Source: Bacteroidales bacterium
GTDB taxonomy: Bacteria > Bacteroidota > Bacteroidia > Bacteroidales > UBA932
Assembly: GCA_017961345.1 (NCBI GenBank)
Contig: JAGCXP010000064.1
Span: forward strand, 1-45,104
Length of the DNA stretch: 45,104 nucleotides
Direction of reading: 5' to 3'
Shown here piece by piece: positions 8,765 through 18,003 of this stretch. The translations under genes were made by a program, and so were the position numbers. Below the pieces are notes generated by a model. The model was not told the origin of the DNA. It was given only the letters and a program-made list of their open reading frames with translations, and did not search any database. How positions within the stretch are numbered: position 1 is the stretch's first letter; every line of letters starts with the position of its first letter.

Positions 8765-10099
8765 ATGAGCCTGAAGGAAGTCCCGCCGCAAAGGTGGTGG
8801 CGTTTTGCTCTTTGGAGCGCGCTCTATCTGGGGTGGGTGGCCTGGCTCGGAAATGCTTGGTTTCTCCTCGGCGAGGCGGTCGTATTCGACGCCTGCGTGA
8901 CCCAAAAAGTGCATTGGCGCTTTTGGCGGAAACGGGGAGCCGTCAAACAAGGGGCGGTACGGGAATGGATTGATGCCATTATCTTTGCCGTCGTCGTAGT
9001 GACATTCATCAACATTTTCTTCTTCCAGGCCTTCAAAATTCCTTCATCGTCAATGGAGAGCACGCTCTACACGGGAGACCATCTCTTTGTAAGCAAGCTC
9101 GCATATGGACCGCGCATTCCGCAGACGCCGCTGACCATTCCGTTCACGCACAATGTTCTGCCTTCCGGCAAGAAGTCCTATTCTACGCTGATACAGAACA
9201 AGTACCGCAGACTGAAAGGTTGGGGCGAGGTCCAAAGAGGCGATATCGTGGTGTTCTGCTTTCCCAACGGGGATACGGTGCTCACGAAAATGCCCGCCGC
9301 CGACTACTATGCCGTCGTTCGGGCCACCTCCCGGGAATACGCCATCCGCAAATGGGGCCCCGTCATGGTCCACCCCAGTGACAAAAAGGACCATTACGTA
9401 AAACGTTGTGTCGGCCTTCCCGGCGACACGCTAGTCCTTCGGGATGCGCAACTTTACGTAAACGGGGAACGATTTTCCGACCCGGAAGGGATGCAGCTTT
9501 GCTACAGCGTGTTCACCGGCGGGACGAAGATCAACGCCAAAGTTCTTCAACAGATTGGAGTCAACCTTTCGGAGGTCTATTTCAGCCCCGTTCTGCCCGG
9601 CTATGTTCATATGGCGCTAACTAAGCCGATGCTGGAAAAGATTCAGGCATTGCCGAACGTGACGGGAACGGAGTTGGAACTGGAGAAAGCCGGAGAAGAC
9701 GGGGGAGACATCGAGATTTTTCCCTTTGACAACTCGCTGGGCTGGACCCGGGATGATTTCGGACCGCTCCAGGTTCCGAAGAAAGGACAGACGATACCCC
9801 TTACGCGGGGCAATCTTCCGCTATACCGGCGGCTGATTACTTCCTACGAGGGGCACGCTCTGGAAGAGAAGGACGGACAGATTTTCATTGACGGAAAAGA
9901 GGCTCAGACCTATACGTTTGCAATGGATTACTTCTTTATGATGGGAGACAACCGGCACAATTCGCTCGACTCGCGGTACTGGGGATTCGTTCCCGAAGAC
10001 CACATCGTCGGTAAGCCCCGTGTCATCTGGCTCTCCACTGATAAGAACAGAAGTTTTCCGAATAACATTCGGTGGCGCAGATTTTTAAAATTCGTATAG
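8765..10099 (+). CDS. lepB: Signal peptidase I
   Basis: 444 residues, a membrane-bound serine protease that removes signal peptides of exported proteins. Hydrophobic segments lie near 15-40 and 70-90. Box B is PSSSMESTLYTGD with the catalytic Ser96; the box D segment YVKRCVGLPGD supplies the catalytic Lys213; box E is MMGDNRHNSLDSRYWG near 390-405. The long stretch between boxes D and E makes it larger than the E. coli enzyme, as is common in this phylum. ATG 8765 follows rplT by four bases, so it is probably the last gene of the thrS-infC-rpmI-rplT transcript. Confidence 0.95.
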   Translation: MSLKEVPPQRWWRFALWSALYLGWVAWLGNAWFLLGEAVVFDACVTQKVHWRFWRKRGAVKQGAVREWIDAIIFAVVVVTFINIFFFQAFKIPSSSMESTLYTGDHLFVSKLAYGPRIPQTPLTIPFTHNVLPSGKKSYSTLIQNKYRRLKGWGEVQRGDIVVFCFPNGDTVLTKMPAADYYAVVRATSREYAIRKWGPVMVHPSDKKDHYVKRCVGLPGDTLVLRDAQLYVNGERFSDPEGMQLCYSVFTGGTKINAKVLQQIGVNLSEVYFSPVLPGYVHMALTKPMLEKIQALPNVTGTELELEKAGEDGGDIEIFPFDNSLGWTRDDFGPLQVPKKGQTIPLTRGNLPLYRRLITSYEGHALEEKDGQIFIDGKEAQTYTFAMDYFFMMGDNRHNSLDSRYWGFVPEDHIVGKPRVIWLSTDKNRSFPNNIRWRRFLKFV

Positions 10100-10103
10100 A
10101 ATC

Positions 10104-10134
10104 TTGCATTTTTGAAGAATTTTAACGATATTTG
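10104..10134 (+). promoter_or_regulatory. Probable promoter of the rpmB-rpmG cluster
   Basis: TTG at 10104-10106, 20 bases, then GATATTTG at 10127-10134, which is one mismatch from TAnnTTTG. It lies in the gap between lepB and rpmB, 39 bases before the rpmB ATG. Confidence 0.5.
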
Positions 10135-10173
10135 CAGCCCCTTTAGAAGAAACAAGTAAAAAGGTAAGATATT

Positions 10174-10416
10174 ATGGCAAAGGTTTGTCAAATAACCGGA
10201 CGCAAGAGAATGGTTGGAAACAATGTTTCCCATTCCAAGAGACGTACCAAACGCATTTTTGCGATCAATCTGAAGACCAAGAAGTTCTGGTCTGAAAGCG
10301 AGCAGCGCTTCGTTACCCTGAAGCTCTCCTGCAAGGGTATGCGGAACATCGAGAAGAACGGCCTTGACGCGTGTGTCAAAGAGGCGCAGGCCAAGGGTTT
10401 CGTGAAGATTGTGTAA
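10174..10416 (+). CDS. rpmB: 50S ribosomal protein L28 (bL28)
   Basis: 80 residues starting MAKVCQITGRKRMVGNNVSH, which is diagnostic of bL28, followed by SKRRTKRIFAINL and a C-terminal MRNIEKNGLDACV segment. Large-subunit ribosomal protein. First gene of rpmB-rpmG-DUF4295. Confidence 0.98.
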   Translation: MAKVCQITGRKRMVGNNVSHSKRRTKRIFAINLKTKKFWSESEQRFVTLKLSCKGMRNIEKNGLDACVKEAQAKGFVKIV

Positions 10417-10436
10417 TTTCTTAAGACGCGAACACT

Positions 10437-10625
10437 ATGGCAAAGAAAGCGAAAGGCAACAGGGTTCAGGTGATTCTCGAATGCACCGAACAGCGTGAGA
10501 GCGGCGTGGCCGGCATCTCCCGCTATATCACCACCAAGAACAAGAAGAATACGACTGAGCGTCTCGAGCGTAAGAAATACAACCCTTACCTCCAGAAGGT
10601 GACCCTCCATCGTGAAATCAAATAA
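10437..10625 (+). CDS. rpmG: 50S ribosomal protein L33 (bL33)
   Basis: 62 residues with [25 protein letters not shown] and [17 protein letters not shown], the bL33 signature. The zinc-binding cysteine pairs seen in some bL33 proteins are absent, so this is the cysteine-poor form. It lies 20 bases after rpmB. Confidence 0.97.
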   Translation: MAKKAKGNRVQVILECTEQRESGVAGISRYITTKNKKNTTERLERKKYNPYLQKVTLHREIK

Positions 10626-10641
10626 TTAGGAGACCCGATTT

Positions 10642-10791
10642 ATGGCAAAGAAAGCAGTTGCAACCTTCTCCGCGGGTGCGAAAGTGAGAATGACCAAGTG
10701 CATCCGTATGGACAAGTCCCCCAAGACGGGTGCCTATTGTTTCACTGAGCAGGTCGTCAAGGAAGGCGAAGAAAGTGAATTTTTCAAGTAG
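10642..10791 (+). CDS. DUF4295 family small basic protein
   Basis: 49 residues beginning MAKKAVATFSAGAKVRMTK and ending EGEESEFFK. Small basic proteins of this kind, grouped as DUF4295, follow rpmG across Bacteroidota and are probably ribosome-associated; the exact role is not established. It starts 16 bases after rpmG. The next gene's likely GTG start overlaps its 3' end. Confidence 0.9.
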   Translation: MAKKAVATFSAGAKVRMTKCIRMDKSPKTGAYCFTEQVVKEGEESEFFK

Positions 10792-11986
10792 AAAACTACT
10801 ACGCATCATCTGGAAAACGGCGGCAGGCTTCCTGCTGTCCGTTTTCTTGTTTTTGGCCCTGACTGAATTCAGCCCAATCTATCGTTTCCGTGCGCCCGAG
10901 CCGTTCAGCGGAAGAGATATCTTCAATCCCTACCGCCATCTGGATACCACCCTCGGCTGGAAACGCGCCAACTTCCATACGCATACGCGGGTGAAAGGAC
11001 CCTGGCCGGTGAATGAGTGTCCTTACTGGCCGGATTCTGTCCAGGGGGCTTATCACCGTCTGGGTTACGACATCGTAACCTTCTCCAACCACAACGAACT
11101 GACCACCCATCCGACCGACTCGACGCTCCAGGTGAATGTCTATGAGCACGGCTACAATTTCTTCAAGTATCACAAACTGGTCTTTGGCTGCGATAAAGTA
11201 ATCCATTTCGACCCGATGCTGCCCCTGCTTCCATCCCAGAAACAGTTTGCGATGGAGTATCTGGGGCGCAGTGCCGATTTAATCCAGATGAATCATCCGT
11301 TCCGAACGGGCGGGACTTCGCCGGATGTGATGCGCAAACTTTCGGGCTATTCCATTATGGAACTCGACAGCGGCGTGAGTACGGAGAACGAGTATTGGGA
11401 CTGGGCCTTGAGCGCCGGCCACTATAGTTTCGCGCTTGCCAATGACGACCTCCACTACCCGGATTGCAGTTATCTGATCGGAGTCCGCTGCAATTTCCTC
11501 AATACGCCTTCGGGACGCTATGAAGACCTGAAAGCGACGCTGCTGGACGGCTGCTATTATTCGATGCGCGTACCCGACTATGGGGCGGGGGACTGGACGG
11601 TCAAATATGAAAGAAATGCAAGCCTTCCCTTTGTTCGGGAAATCGGTCTGCGCGATTCGACGATTTATCTGCGCCTTTCCGCCGAGGCGGACAGCATCAA
11701 GGTGACGGGACAGGACCATCGCCGCCTTGCGCTTGCCTGTGAGACGAAAGACCTTGCGTATGCGATGCAGCCGGAAGACCGCTATGCCCGTTTTACGGCA
11801 TTCTTCCCTGACGGGGCGGTACTCTATTCCAATCCGTTCGCGCGCTATGACGCTTCCGTATCCGATAGCCCGCTGAATAATGCCCCGCAGGAGGTGGATA
11901 TCCTCCTGAGCGTGCTCTTCAATCTGCTCGTGGCAGCAGTGTGTGCGCTCCTCCTGTATCTTCTGCTTAAAGTGATCAAAGCATGA
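10775..11986 (+). CDS. Membrane-anchored PHP-like metal-dependent hydrolase
   Basis: About 403 residues from GTG 10775, which overlaps the previous gene by 17 bases. No ATG is available before the first transmembrane segment, and GTG 10730 is another possible start. An N-terminal helix (about 12-32) is followed by a PHP-like domain: NFHTHTRVKG (HTHT near 68-71), TFSNHNEL, a Glu-Asp region at IMELDSGVSTENE and ANDDLHYPD. These resemble the metal ligands of PHP phosphoesterases. A second hydrophobic helix ends the protein. Its stop overlaps the EptA-like start by four bases (ATGA), so the two are translationally coupled, and a role in envelope phosphate chemistry is inferred. Substrate unknown. 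Confidence 0.7.
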   Translation: MNFSSRKLLRIIWKTAAGFLLSVFLFLALTEFSPIYRFRAPEPFSGRDIFNPYRHLDTTLGWKRANFHTHTRVKGPWPVNECPYWPDSVQGAYHRLGYDIVTFSNHNELTTHPTDSTLQVNVYEHGYNFFKYHKLVFGCDKVIHFDPMLPLLPSQKQFAMEYLGRSADLIQMNHPFRTGGTSPDVMRKLSGYSIMELDSGVSTENEYWDWALSAGHYSFALANDDLHYPDCSYLIGVRCNFLNTPSGRYEDLKATLLDGCYYSMRVPDYGAGDWTVKYERNASLPFVREIGLRDSTIYLRLSAEADSIKVTGQDHRRLALACETKDLAYAMQPEDRYARFTAFFPDGAVLYSNPFARYDASVSDSPLNNAPQEVDILLSVLFNLLVAAVCALLLYLLLKVIKA

Positions 11987-13503
11987 ACCCCTTCCCTCGC
12001 AAAGCCTCCCTTTCCGCCTGGTCGCTGGTGTTAAGCCTCTATACCCTGCTGGCCTTCCATGCCCCCTTCTTCCATCATGTACTGGGGCATATCGAACGCG
12101 GTTTCAACGGCGTGCTGATTGTTATTTCCCTTACCCTGCTCATTCTGACGCTGAACTTTTTCTTCTACAGCTTCGTGGCTTTTCTCGGAAGGGGCGTCGG
12201 CAAAGGCATCATTTCCTTTACGCTGATCGGGAATGCCATCGCCTTGTATTTTGTCAACAACTACGAGGTGCTGATTACGGACCAGATGATGGGCAACGTC
12301 TTCAACACCCAGTTCTCGGAGGCGTCCGGCTTTTATTCCTTTTCCTTCATCCTCTACGTCCTCTTCCTGGGCATTCTCCCCTGTGTGTATGTCTTTGCCC
12401 GCAAGGTGGATTACGGTTCGTGGAAGGCGTTTGGAATCCGCAGCGGTTCGTCTCTCGGTCTTGCGCTGGTCATCGCCTTCGGCAATATGAGCAACTGGCC
12501 CTGGATTGACCGGAATTCTACCGAATTGGGCGCCTTGCTGATGCCCTGGTCCTATACGGTCAACAGTGTCCGCTATTATCAGGCGGAGCGGGCCCGTAAC
12601 GCCAAGGAAATCCTCCTGCCGGATGCCCGTTTCACCACGGACAGCCGGGATGTCTGCATCCTAATCATCGGCGAGTCCGCCCGCAGTGACCACTTCTCCC
12701 TGCTGGGCTACGACAAGCACACCAACCGCTTCACGGACAAGGACAGCGTCACCGCCTATCCCGCCCTCTCCTCGGCAACCTACACCATCGCCGGCGTGAA
12801 GGCCATCGTAGAGCCGTATGACCGGAGCGAACTCTACGAAATTCTGCCCAACTATCTCTACCGTACGGGGGCGGACGTTACCTGGCGCACGTCCAACTGG
12901 GGCGAGCCGCCGGTCCATATCGAGAAGTATTACACGAAGGAAACGCTGAAAGAGATGTTTCCGGACGCAGACGAGCGTTACGACGGCATTCTGCTGGAGG
13001 GACTGGAAGCGGAAATCCGGGACTGCGAGAAGGCCAAGCAGCTGATTATCCTTCATACCAATACCAGTCACGGCCCGGCCTACAATACGCATTATCCATC
13101 TGAATTCGAGGTGTTTACGCCCGTTTGCAATACAGTGGAAATGTCGAAGACCAATCCTGAGGAGTTGCTGAATGCCTATGATAACAGCATCGTCTATACC
13201 GACTGGCTCATTCATTCCGCGATCGCAACTTTGCGGGCAATGCCTTCCGTTCGCGGCTGTGTCCTCTATGTCTCCGATCACGGAGAATCCCTCGGGGAAA
13301 ACAATCTCTACATGCACGGCGTCCCCATGGCCATGGCTCCGCGCGAACAGATCGAAATCCCCTTCCTCCTCTGGACCTCCGACAAAACGCTTCACATCAA
13401 GCCGTTGGATGTCGTAGGTCAGCATCACGTCTTTCACACGGTCCTTCGCTTTATGGATGTGGATACCCCCGTCTATGATGCGAACATGAGTCTTTTCGAG
13501 TAG
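11983..13503 (+). CDS. EptA-like phosphoethanolamine transferase (sulfatase fold)
   Basis: 506 residues: about five N-terminal transmembrane helices (to about 190) and a periplasmic alkaline-phosphatase-fold domain. Metal and active-site motifs are IGESARSDHFSLLGYDKH (near 229-246), a Thr/Ser-rich SSATYT stretch where the nucleophile Thr is expected, and SDHGESLGENNLYMHG (near 431-446). Enzymes of this family move phosphoethanolamine from phosphatidylethanolamine to lipid A or core sugars, lowering the negative charge of the outer membrane. The acceptor is not determined here. It is coupled by four overlapping bases to the PHP-like gene and is followed by a bidirectional terminator. Confidence 0.88.
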   Translation: MNPFPRKASLSAWSLVLSLYTLLAFHAPFFHHVLGHIERGFNGVLIVISLTLLILTLNFFFYSFVAFLGRGVGKGIISFTLIGNAIALYFVNNYEVLITDQMMGNVFNTQFSEASGFYSFSFILYVLFLGILPCVYVFARKVDYGSWKAFGIRSGSSLGLALVIAFGNMSNWPWIDRNSTELGALLMPWSYTVNSVRYYQAERARNAKEILLPDARFTTDSRDVCILIIGESARSDHFSLLGYDKHTNRFTDKDSVTAYPALSSATYTIAGVKAIVEPYDRSELYEILPNYLYRTGADVTWRTSNWGEPPVHIEKYYTKETLKEMFPDADERYDGILLEGLEAEIRDCEKAKQLIILHTNTSHGPAYNTHYPSEFEVFTPVCNTVEMSKTNPEELLNAYDNSIVYTDWLIHSAIATLRAMPSVRGCVLYVSDHGESLGENNLYMHGVPMAMAPREQIEIPFLLWTSDKTLHIKPLDVVGQHHVFHTVLRFMDVDTPVYDANMSLFE

Positions 13504-13534
13504 GGGAGCATTGCTCCACGCTGTTTTCGGCCTC

Positions 13535-13579
13535 AAAACGAAGTGGCGCCGTGCTGCAGCATAGCTTCACTTCGTTTTT
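13535..13579. terminator. Bidirectional terminator between the EptA-like gene and aroK
   Basis: AAAACGAAGTG (13535-13545) pairs perfectly with CACTTCGTTTT (13568-13578) around a 22-base loop. The A and T ends allow termination in both directions, serving the + strand EptA-like gene and the convergent minus-strand aroK run. Confidence 0.7.
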
Positions 13580-13652
13580 GCCTCATTTTGTGCGTGCGCG
13601 TGTGCTAGTCGGCAGCATGCTGAAGTCCCGTTCGCTTTCCCATGAACACCGC

Positions 13653-13682
13653 CGGCTACGTTTTTGGACATTTTCGTAGCCG
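13653..13682. repeat. Inverted repeat downstream of aroK
   Basis: CGGCTACG (13653-13660) and CGTAGCCG (13675-13682) form an 8-bp stem with a 14-base loop. No T run follows on either strand, so a role as a terminator is doubtful. Confidence 0.5.
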
Positions 13683-13741
13683 CGCGTGTGTCGGGTTGCA
13701 GAAGGCTCGCTTGCCGCTATCTAGGCGACAGGGGGGCATTT

Positions 13742-13771
13742 GTCCTCCGCAGCGGCACTCCCTTGCGCCCG
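13742..13771. repeat. 30-base dispersed repeat, copy 1
   Basis: Matches 44243-44272 at 29 of 30 bases, including 24 identical in a row (13748-13771). The core reads CAGCGGCACTCCCTTGCG. It lies in non-coding DNA just beyond the aroK stop, in the same orientation as copy 2. Confidence 0.8.
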
Positions 13772-13784
13772 AGCGTCAAACAAT

Positions 13785-14276
13785 CTATTTGATCAGCGCG
13801 AGAATCTCGTCGGCGACCTGGTCGGCGCGTTTGCCGTCGACATCGACGATGTGGCGGGCGGCGGCTTGGTAGAAGGGGGTGCGGTCGGTGAGGCGTTCGC
13901 GAAGGTCGTCGCCGAAGAGGGGACGGGTGGGATCGGAGGTGCCGATGTGGCGGATGATGGTCTCGGGGGTGGCGCGGAGCCAGATGCAGCAACTCTTTTC
14001 TTTGAGGAGGGGGGCGTTGCGAAGGGGGGTGCCGCCACCCAGGGAGAGAATCAAATCTCCGCCGTCATAGAGGTTGAGGGTGTATTCGAGGGTGGCCGTC
14101 TCAATTCGGCGGAAATATTCTTCGCCCTCGGAGGCGAAAATCTCGGCGATGCTGCGGCTTTCGCGCTGCACGATCATGGAATCCAAATCGTACGCATCCC
14201 AACCGAGCCGGCGGGAGAGTTCGCGCCCGATGCTGCTTTTCCCGCAGCCCATGAAGCCTTCGAGGGTGAGAATCAT
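13785..14276 (-). CDS. aroK: Shikimate kinase
   Basis: 163 residues. Phosphorylates shikimate with ATP in the chorismate pathway. Walker A is GFMGCGKSSIG near the N-terminus; DLDSMIV supplies shikimate-binding residues; GGGTPLR and the lid region with RPLFG follow. ATG 14276 is preferred; a TTG three codons upstream is the only alternative. It follows the topoisomerase gene by 17 bases on the same strand and is the last gene of the long minus-strand run. Confidence 0.93.
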   Translation of the reverse strand: MILTLEGFMGCGKSSIGRELSRRLGWDAYDLDSMIVQRESRSIAEIFASEGEEYFRRIETATLEYTLNLYDGGDLILSLGGGTPLRNAPLLKEKSCCIWLRATPETIIRHIGTSDPTRPLFGDDLRERLTDRTPFYQAAARHIVDVDGKRADQVADEILALIK

Positions 14277-14293
14277 TGTCGCCAAAAAAGACG

Positions 14294-17110
14294 TTAGAAG
14301 AGCGTGGGCTCCTTATCCTCGATTTCAATGTCCATGATTTCGACATCGAGGAGTTCATCCGGAATGTCGATTACTTCTTCCTTTTTCACGGGTTCCGTAT
14401 CAATGACATTCGTCGAGGGGACCTCGGCGGGCTCGGCTGCCGGCGCTTTGACAGCCGCCGCTTCGGTCGGCTCAACCTCGGCATCCGGCACTTCAATCGG
14501 CTCCGGCTCTTCATCCTCGGGTTTGATGAGCGGCTCTAAGAAACGCACGCTCTTCACCTCCTTGTCGTGGACCTTCTTGCCTTTGGCGCCGATGCCCTTG
14601 CAGGCGATGAAGTCTTCCGCTTCGAACACTTCGGGGAGGCGCTGCTCCCACTTGCCGGCGAAGGTCACTTCAAAGCGGGGATGCTTGTCGTCGGAGAGGG
14701 CGACGAGATAGGAACCCTTGCCCTCGGAGGCGATGGTAATTGCAGCGTTGTCGCTGATTTCGAAGCGGAAACGCTTGATGTAGAAACTGCGGGAGAGTCC
14801 GTCGTAGTAGAGGGCCGTCCACACCTTCGAAGGATCGAGTTTTTCGATGCGCAGGAGTTCGCCCTGATACTTGCTGCTCAGATCGAAGGAGGTCGTGTAG
14901 TAGGTGCCGTTCTTGAAGATGGCCAGCACGCGGTCGTCCGGATTGAACTGGCCCAGATGCAGGCCGTGTCCGTCCTCGTTGAGGCGCTGGATGTCTTCGT
15001 CGAACCAGATATCCTTGCCGCTGATGGTCGAGACGCCCAGGCTCTTGAGCTGGATGTTCTGAATGGTGTGCTTCGAGACAATATTGCCCCTGGAGGTACG
15101 GCCCTTGATGGCCAGGGTGCTGAAGTCGTACTCGTCGATGAGTTTCTTGAGTTTCTTCTGCTGTTTGAAACGAATCTTCACGCTTTCCGCCTCGCCGTTG
15201 TGGTTGGCCGTCAGCCAGAGGATGGCGCTGCCCGGGGTACCCATCGTGACGTTGTAGTCGTTGTCCTTGGATACGCTCGTGATATTGAAACGCTTGGCGT
15301 AGTTGACGCCCGTCTTTCCGTCCTTGTAGATAACGTTGTACACGGTGCGGCTGTCCCCGCGGTCGAAGACGCCCACATAGACCAGGTCGTTGTAGAAGAA
15401 ACTCTTGTCCGTAATGCGGCTGATCTTGTAACGGCCGTCCTTGGCGATGGCTATCACCTCGGAAATGTCCGAACAGTCGCAGATGAATTCGCCGTTGTCG
15501 TCGCGCTTGAGGTTCATGCCCACGAAGCCGCTCTGTTTGTTGGCGTAGAGTTTGGCGTTGTTGGAAACCACCTTGCTGGCGGCGATGGTCTCGAAAGAGG
15601 TGATGGTGGTCAGTCGCGGCCACTTTTCTCCGTACTTCTCCTTCAGGTGTTCGAACCAGCGGATGGTGTATTCGGTGATGTGGGCGATGTCGTGCTTGAC
15701 GGCCTTCATCTCCTTTTCGAGTTTGGCGAGACGGTCGTTTGCGGCCTTGATATCGAATTTGGAAATCTTGCGCACCGGCTTCTCGACCAGTTTCTCAATG
15801 TCCTCCATCGTGATTTCCTCGCGCAGCAGTTCCTGGAATTCTTTCATGCGGGCGAAGATGGCCTCCAACTGTTTCTCCCAACTGGGGAACGACTTGTCTT
15901 CCAGGATTTTATAGACTTCGTTCTCGAAGAAAATCTTTTCAAGCGAGGTGTAGTGCCAATCCTTTTCGAGTTCACTCAGGCGGATTTCCAGTTCCCACTG
16001 GAGCAGGTCGCGCGTGTGGAGGGTGTCGTAGCGAAGTACGTCGTCCACGCCGATGAACTCTGGCTTGTGGTCGATGATGACGCAGGTGTTGACCGAAATG
16101 GAGGTCTCGCAGTCGGTGAAGGCGTAGAGGGCGTCGATGGTCTTGTCCGGAGAGACGTCCTTGGGCAGTTTGATGACGATGTCGGCCTGTTTGGTCGTCA
16201 GGTCGTCAATCTTGCTGATCTTGATTTTGCCCTTTTTGCGGGCCTCCATGATGCTGTTGCAGATGGACTGGGTGGTCTTTCCGTAGGGGACTTCCGTGAT
16301 GGCGATGACGTCCTTGTCCCGTTTCTCGATGCGGGCGCGCACCTTCACCTTGCCGCCGCGGCGACCGTGATTGTATTTGCTGCAGTCGATGAAACCGCCC
16401 GTCGGGAAGTCCGGATAGAGTTCGAACGGTTCGTCCTTGAGGACGGCAATCGATGCGTCAATCAGTTCGTTGAAGTTGTGGGGGAGGATTTTGGAGGCCA
16501 TACCCACGGCGATGCCTTCGGTACCCTGCACCAGCAGGAGGGGGAACTTCGCGGGCAGTTCGAGCGGTTCGTCAAGTTTTCCGTCGTAGGAACGCGTCCA
16601 GTTCGTGGTCTTTTTGTTGAACACCACCTCCTTGGCGAATTCGGAGAGGCGGCATTCGATATAACGGCCGGCGGCGTTCGGGTCGCCCGTTACGATGTTA
16701 CCCCAGTTACCCTGGGTGTCGATGAGCAACTGTTTCTGACCAATCTGGACAAGGGCGCCGAAAATGGAGGCGTCGCCGTGCGGGTGGTAGGCCATGACCT
16801 GGCCGACCACTTTGGCGGCCTTGGTCAGCGTTCCGTCGTCGTTCTCCTTCATCGCGTGCAGCACCCGGCGCTGGACCGGTTTCAGGCCATCCACGATGTG
16901 GGGGACGGCACGGTCCAGAATCACTTCGGACGAATAGTCGAGGAACCAGTCCTTGAACATGCCGGATAGGCGGAACTTCCGGGCGTCTTCGCCCAGCAGT
17001 TTGTCGTACTTGCCGGCCGCCTGGCTCTCGTCGCCTTCAACGGCTTCTTCCTCGAGGGCTTCGCCCACGGGCTCTTCGATTTCGATGTCTTCCAAATCCT
17101 CTTTGTCCAT
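14294..17110 (-). CDS. parC: DNA topoisomerase IV / gyrase subunit A-type protein
   Basis: 938 residues. Cuts and rejoins DNA through a catalytic tyrosine, here in AAGRYIECRLSEFA. The N-terminal part has VDGLKPVQRRVLHAM and MAYHPHGDASIFGALV, the hallmark of the winged-helix and tower domains. A C-terminal beta-propeller and an acidic tail (IDIPDELLDVEIMDIEIE) follow. The GyrA box is not evident, which fits topoisomerase IV rather than gyrase; with no partner B subunit nearby, the call between ParC and a Bacteroidota-specific A subunit is not certain. It starts seven bases after era. Confidence 0.88.
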   Translation of the reverse strand: MDKEDLEDIEIEEPVGEALEEEAVEGDESQAAGKYDKLLGEDARKFRLSGMFKDWFLDYSSEVILDRAVPHIVDGLKPVQRRVLHAMKENDDGTLTKAAKVVGQVMAYHPHGDASIFGALVQIGQKQLLIDTQGNWGNIVTGDPNAAGRYIECRLSEFAKEVVFNKKTTNWTRSYDGKLDEPLELPAKFPLLLVQGTEGIAVGMASKILPHNFNELIDASIAVLKDEPFELYPDFPTGGFIDCSKYNHGRRGGKVKVRARIEKRDKDVIAITEVPYGKTTQSICNSIMEARKKGKIKISKIDDLTTKQADIVIKLPKDVSPDKTIDALYAFTDCETSISVNTCVIIDHKPEFIGVDDVLRYDTLHTRDLLQWELEIRLSELEKDWHYTSLEKIFFENEVYKILEDKSFPSWEKQLEAIFARMKEFQELLREEITMEDIEKLVEKPVRKISKFDIKAANDRLAKLEKEMKAVKHDIAHITEYTIRWFEHLKEKYGEKWPRLTTITSFETIAASKVVSNNAKLYANKQSGFVGMNLKRDDNGEFICDCSDISEVIAIAKDGRYKISRITDKSFFYNDLVYVGVFDRGDSRTVYNVIYKDGKTGVNYAKRFNITSVSKDNDYNVTMGTPGSAILWLTANHNGEAESVKIRFKQQKKLKKLIDEYDFSTLAIKGRTSRGNIVSKHTIQNIQLKSLGVSTISGKDIWFDEDIQRLNEDGHGLHLGQFNPDDRVLAIFKNGTYYTTSFDLSSKYQGELLRIEKLDPSKVWTALYYDGLSRSFYIKRFRFEISDNAAITIASEGKGSYLVALSDDKHPRFEVTFAGKWEQRLPEVFEAEDFIACKGIGAKGKKVHDKEVKSVRFLEPLIKPEDEEPEPIEVPDAEVEPTEAAAVKAPAAEPAEVPSTNVIDTEPVKKEEVIDIPDELLDVEIMDIEIEDKEPTLF

Positions 17111-17117
17111 ACTCCTG

Positions 17118-17999
17118 TTAACTTTCGTATCCGAATTTTTTCAGTTCTCGTTTGTTCTCGCGCCAGTCCGGGTCCACCTTGACGTAGAGTTTGAGAAATA
17201 CCCTCGTCTGGAAAAAGTCTTCCATCTCAACGCGGGCCTGCGTGCCCATCTTCTTCAGGGCGCTGCCGCCCTTGCCGATCAGGATGCCCTTCTGGCTGTC
17301 GCGCATCACATAAATCACCGCGCCGATATCGTAGCGCTCTGCCCCCTCGTGAAATTCCTCGATTTCCACCTGGCAGCAGTAGGGGATTTCCTGGCCATAA
17401 TTCAGGAAAATCTTCTCCCGGATAATTTCCGAGGCGAAAAAGCGCATGTTGCGGTCCGTGAACGTGTCTTTGTCGAACCAGGCGGGTGCCTCGGGCAGGC
17501 GCTCGATGATGGCATCGAAAATATTCTCGAGGTTGAACCGCTCCTGCGCGCTCGCCGGGAAAATGACCGCTTTCGGAAGCAGTTCCTGCCAGTGTTTCAT
17601 CAGGCCGGAAACCGTCTCGGGGTCGCTGATGTCGATTTTGTTGATCACCACGACCACGGGGCAGTCCACACGCGTGAGTTTTTCCACGTACTCGGCGTTC
17701 TTGTCGCCTTTTTCCACCGTATCCGTCACATAGAGGATGACATCCGCGTCGCCGATGGCCGTATCCACGAAGTTCATCATGTTCTCCTGGAGGCGGTAGG
17801 AAGGCTTGAGGATGCCCGGGGTATCGGAGTACACGATCTGGTAGTCCTCCCCGTTGACGATGCCCATGATGCGGTGGCGCGTTGTCTGGGCTTTGGCCGT
17901 CACGATGGACAGTTTCTCGCCGACAAGCGCGTTCATCAGGGTGGATTTCCCGACGTTGGGGTTCCCGATAATGTTGACGAATCCTGCGCGGTGCTTCAT
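17118..17999 (-). CDS. era: GTPase Era
   Basis: 293 residues. Era binds the 3' end of 16S rRNA and helps mature the small subunit. G1 GNPNVGKST, G3 DTPGI and G4 NKID are all present in the first half. The C-terminal KH domain includes IGKGGSALKKMGTQARVEM. It lies between rluB and the topoisomerase gene in the minus-strand run, with gaps of four and seven bases. Confidence 0.97.
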   Translation of the reverse strand: MKHRAGFVNIIGNPNVGKSTLMNALVGEKLSIVTAKAQTTRHRIMGIVNGEDYQIVYSDTPGILKPSYRLQENMMNFVDTAIGDADVILYVTDTVEKGDKNAEYVEKLTRVDCPVVVVINKIDISDPETVSGLMKHWQELLPKAVIFPASAQERFNLENIFDAIIERLPEAPAWFDKDTFTDRNMRFFASEIIREKIFLNYGQEIPYCCQVEIEEFHEGAERYDIGAVIYVMRDSQKGILIGKGGSALKKMGTQARVEMEDFFQTRVFLKLYVKVDPDWRENKRELKKFGYES

Positions 18000-18003
18000 A
18001 CTT

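Noticed and set aside
14567..16969. 800-residue ORF on the + strand
   Set aside because: Antisense to the topoisomerase gene, with biased composition and no domain content.
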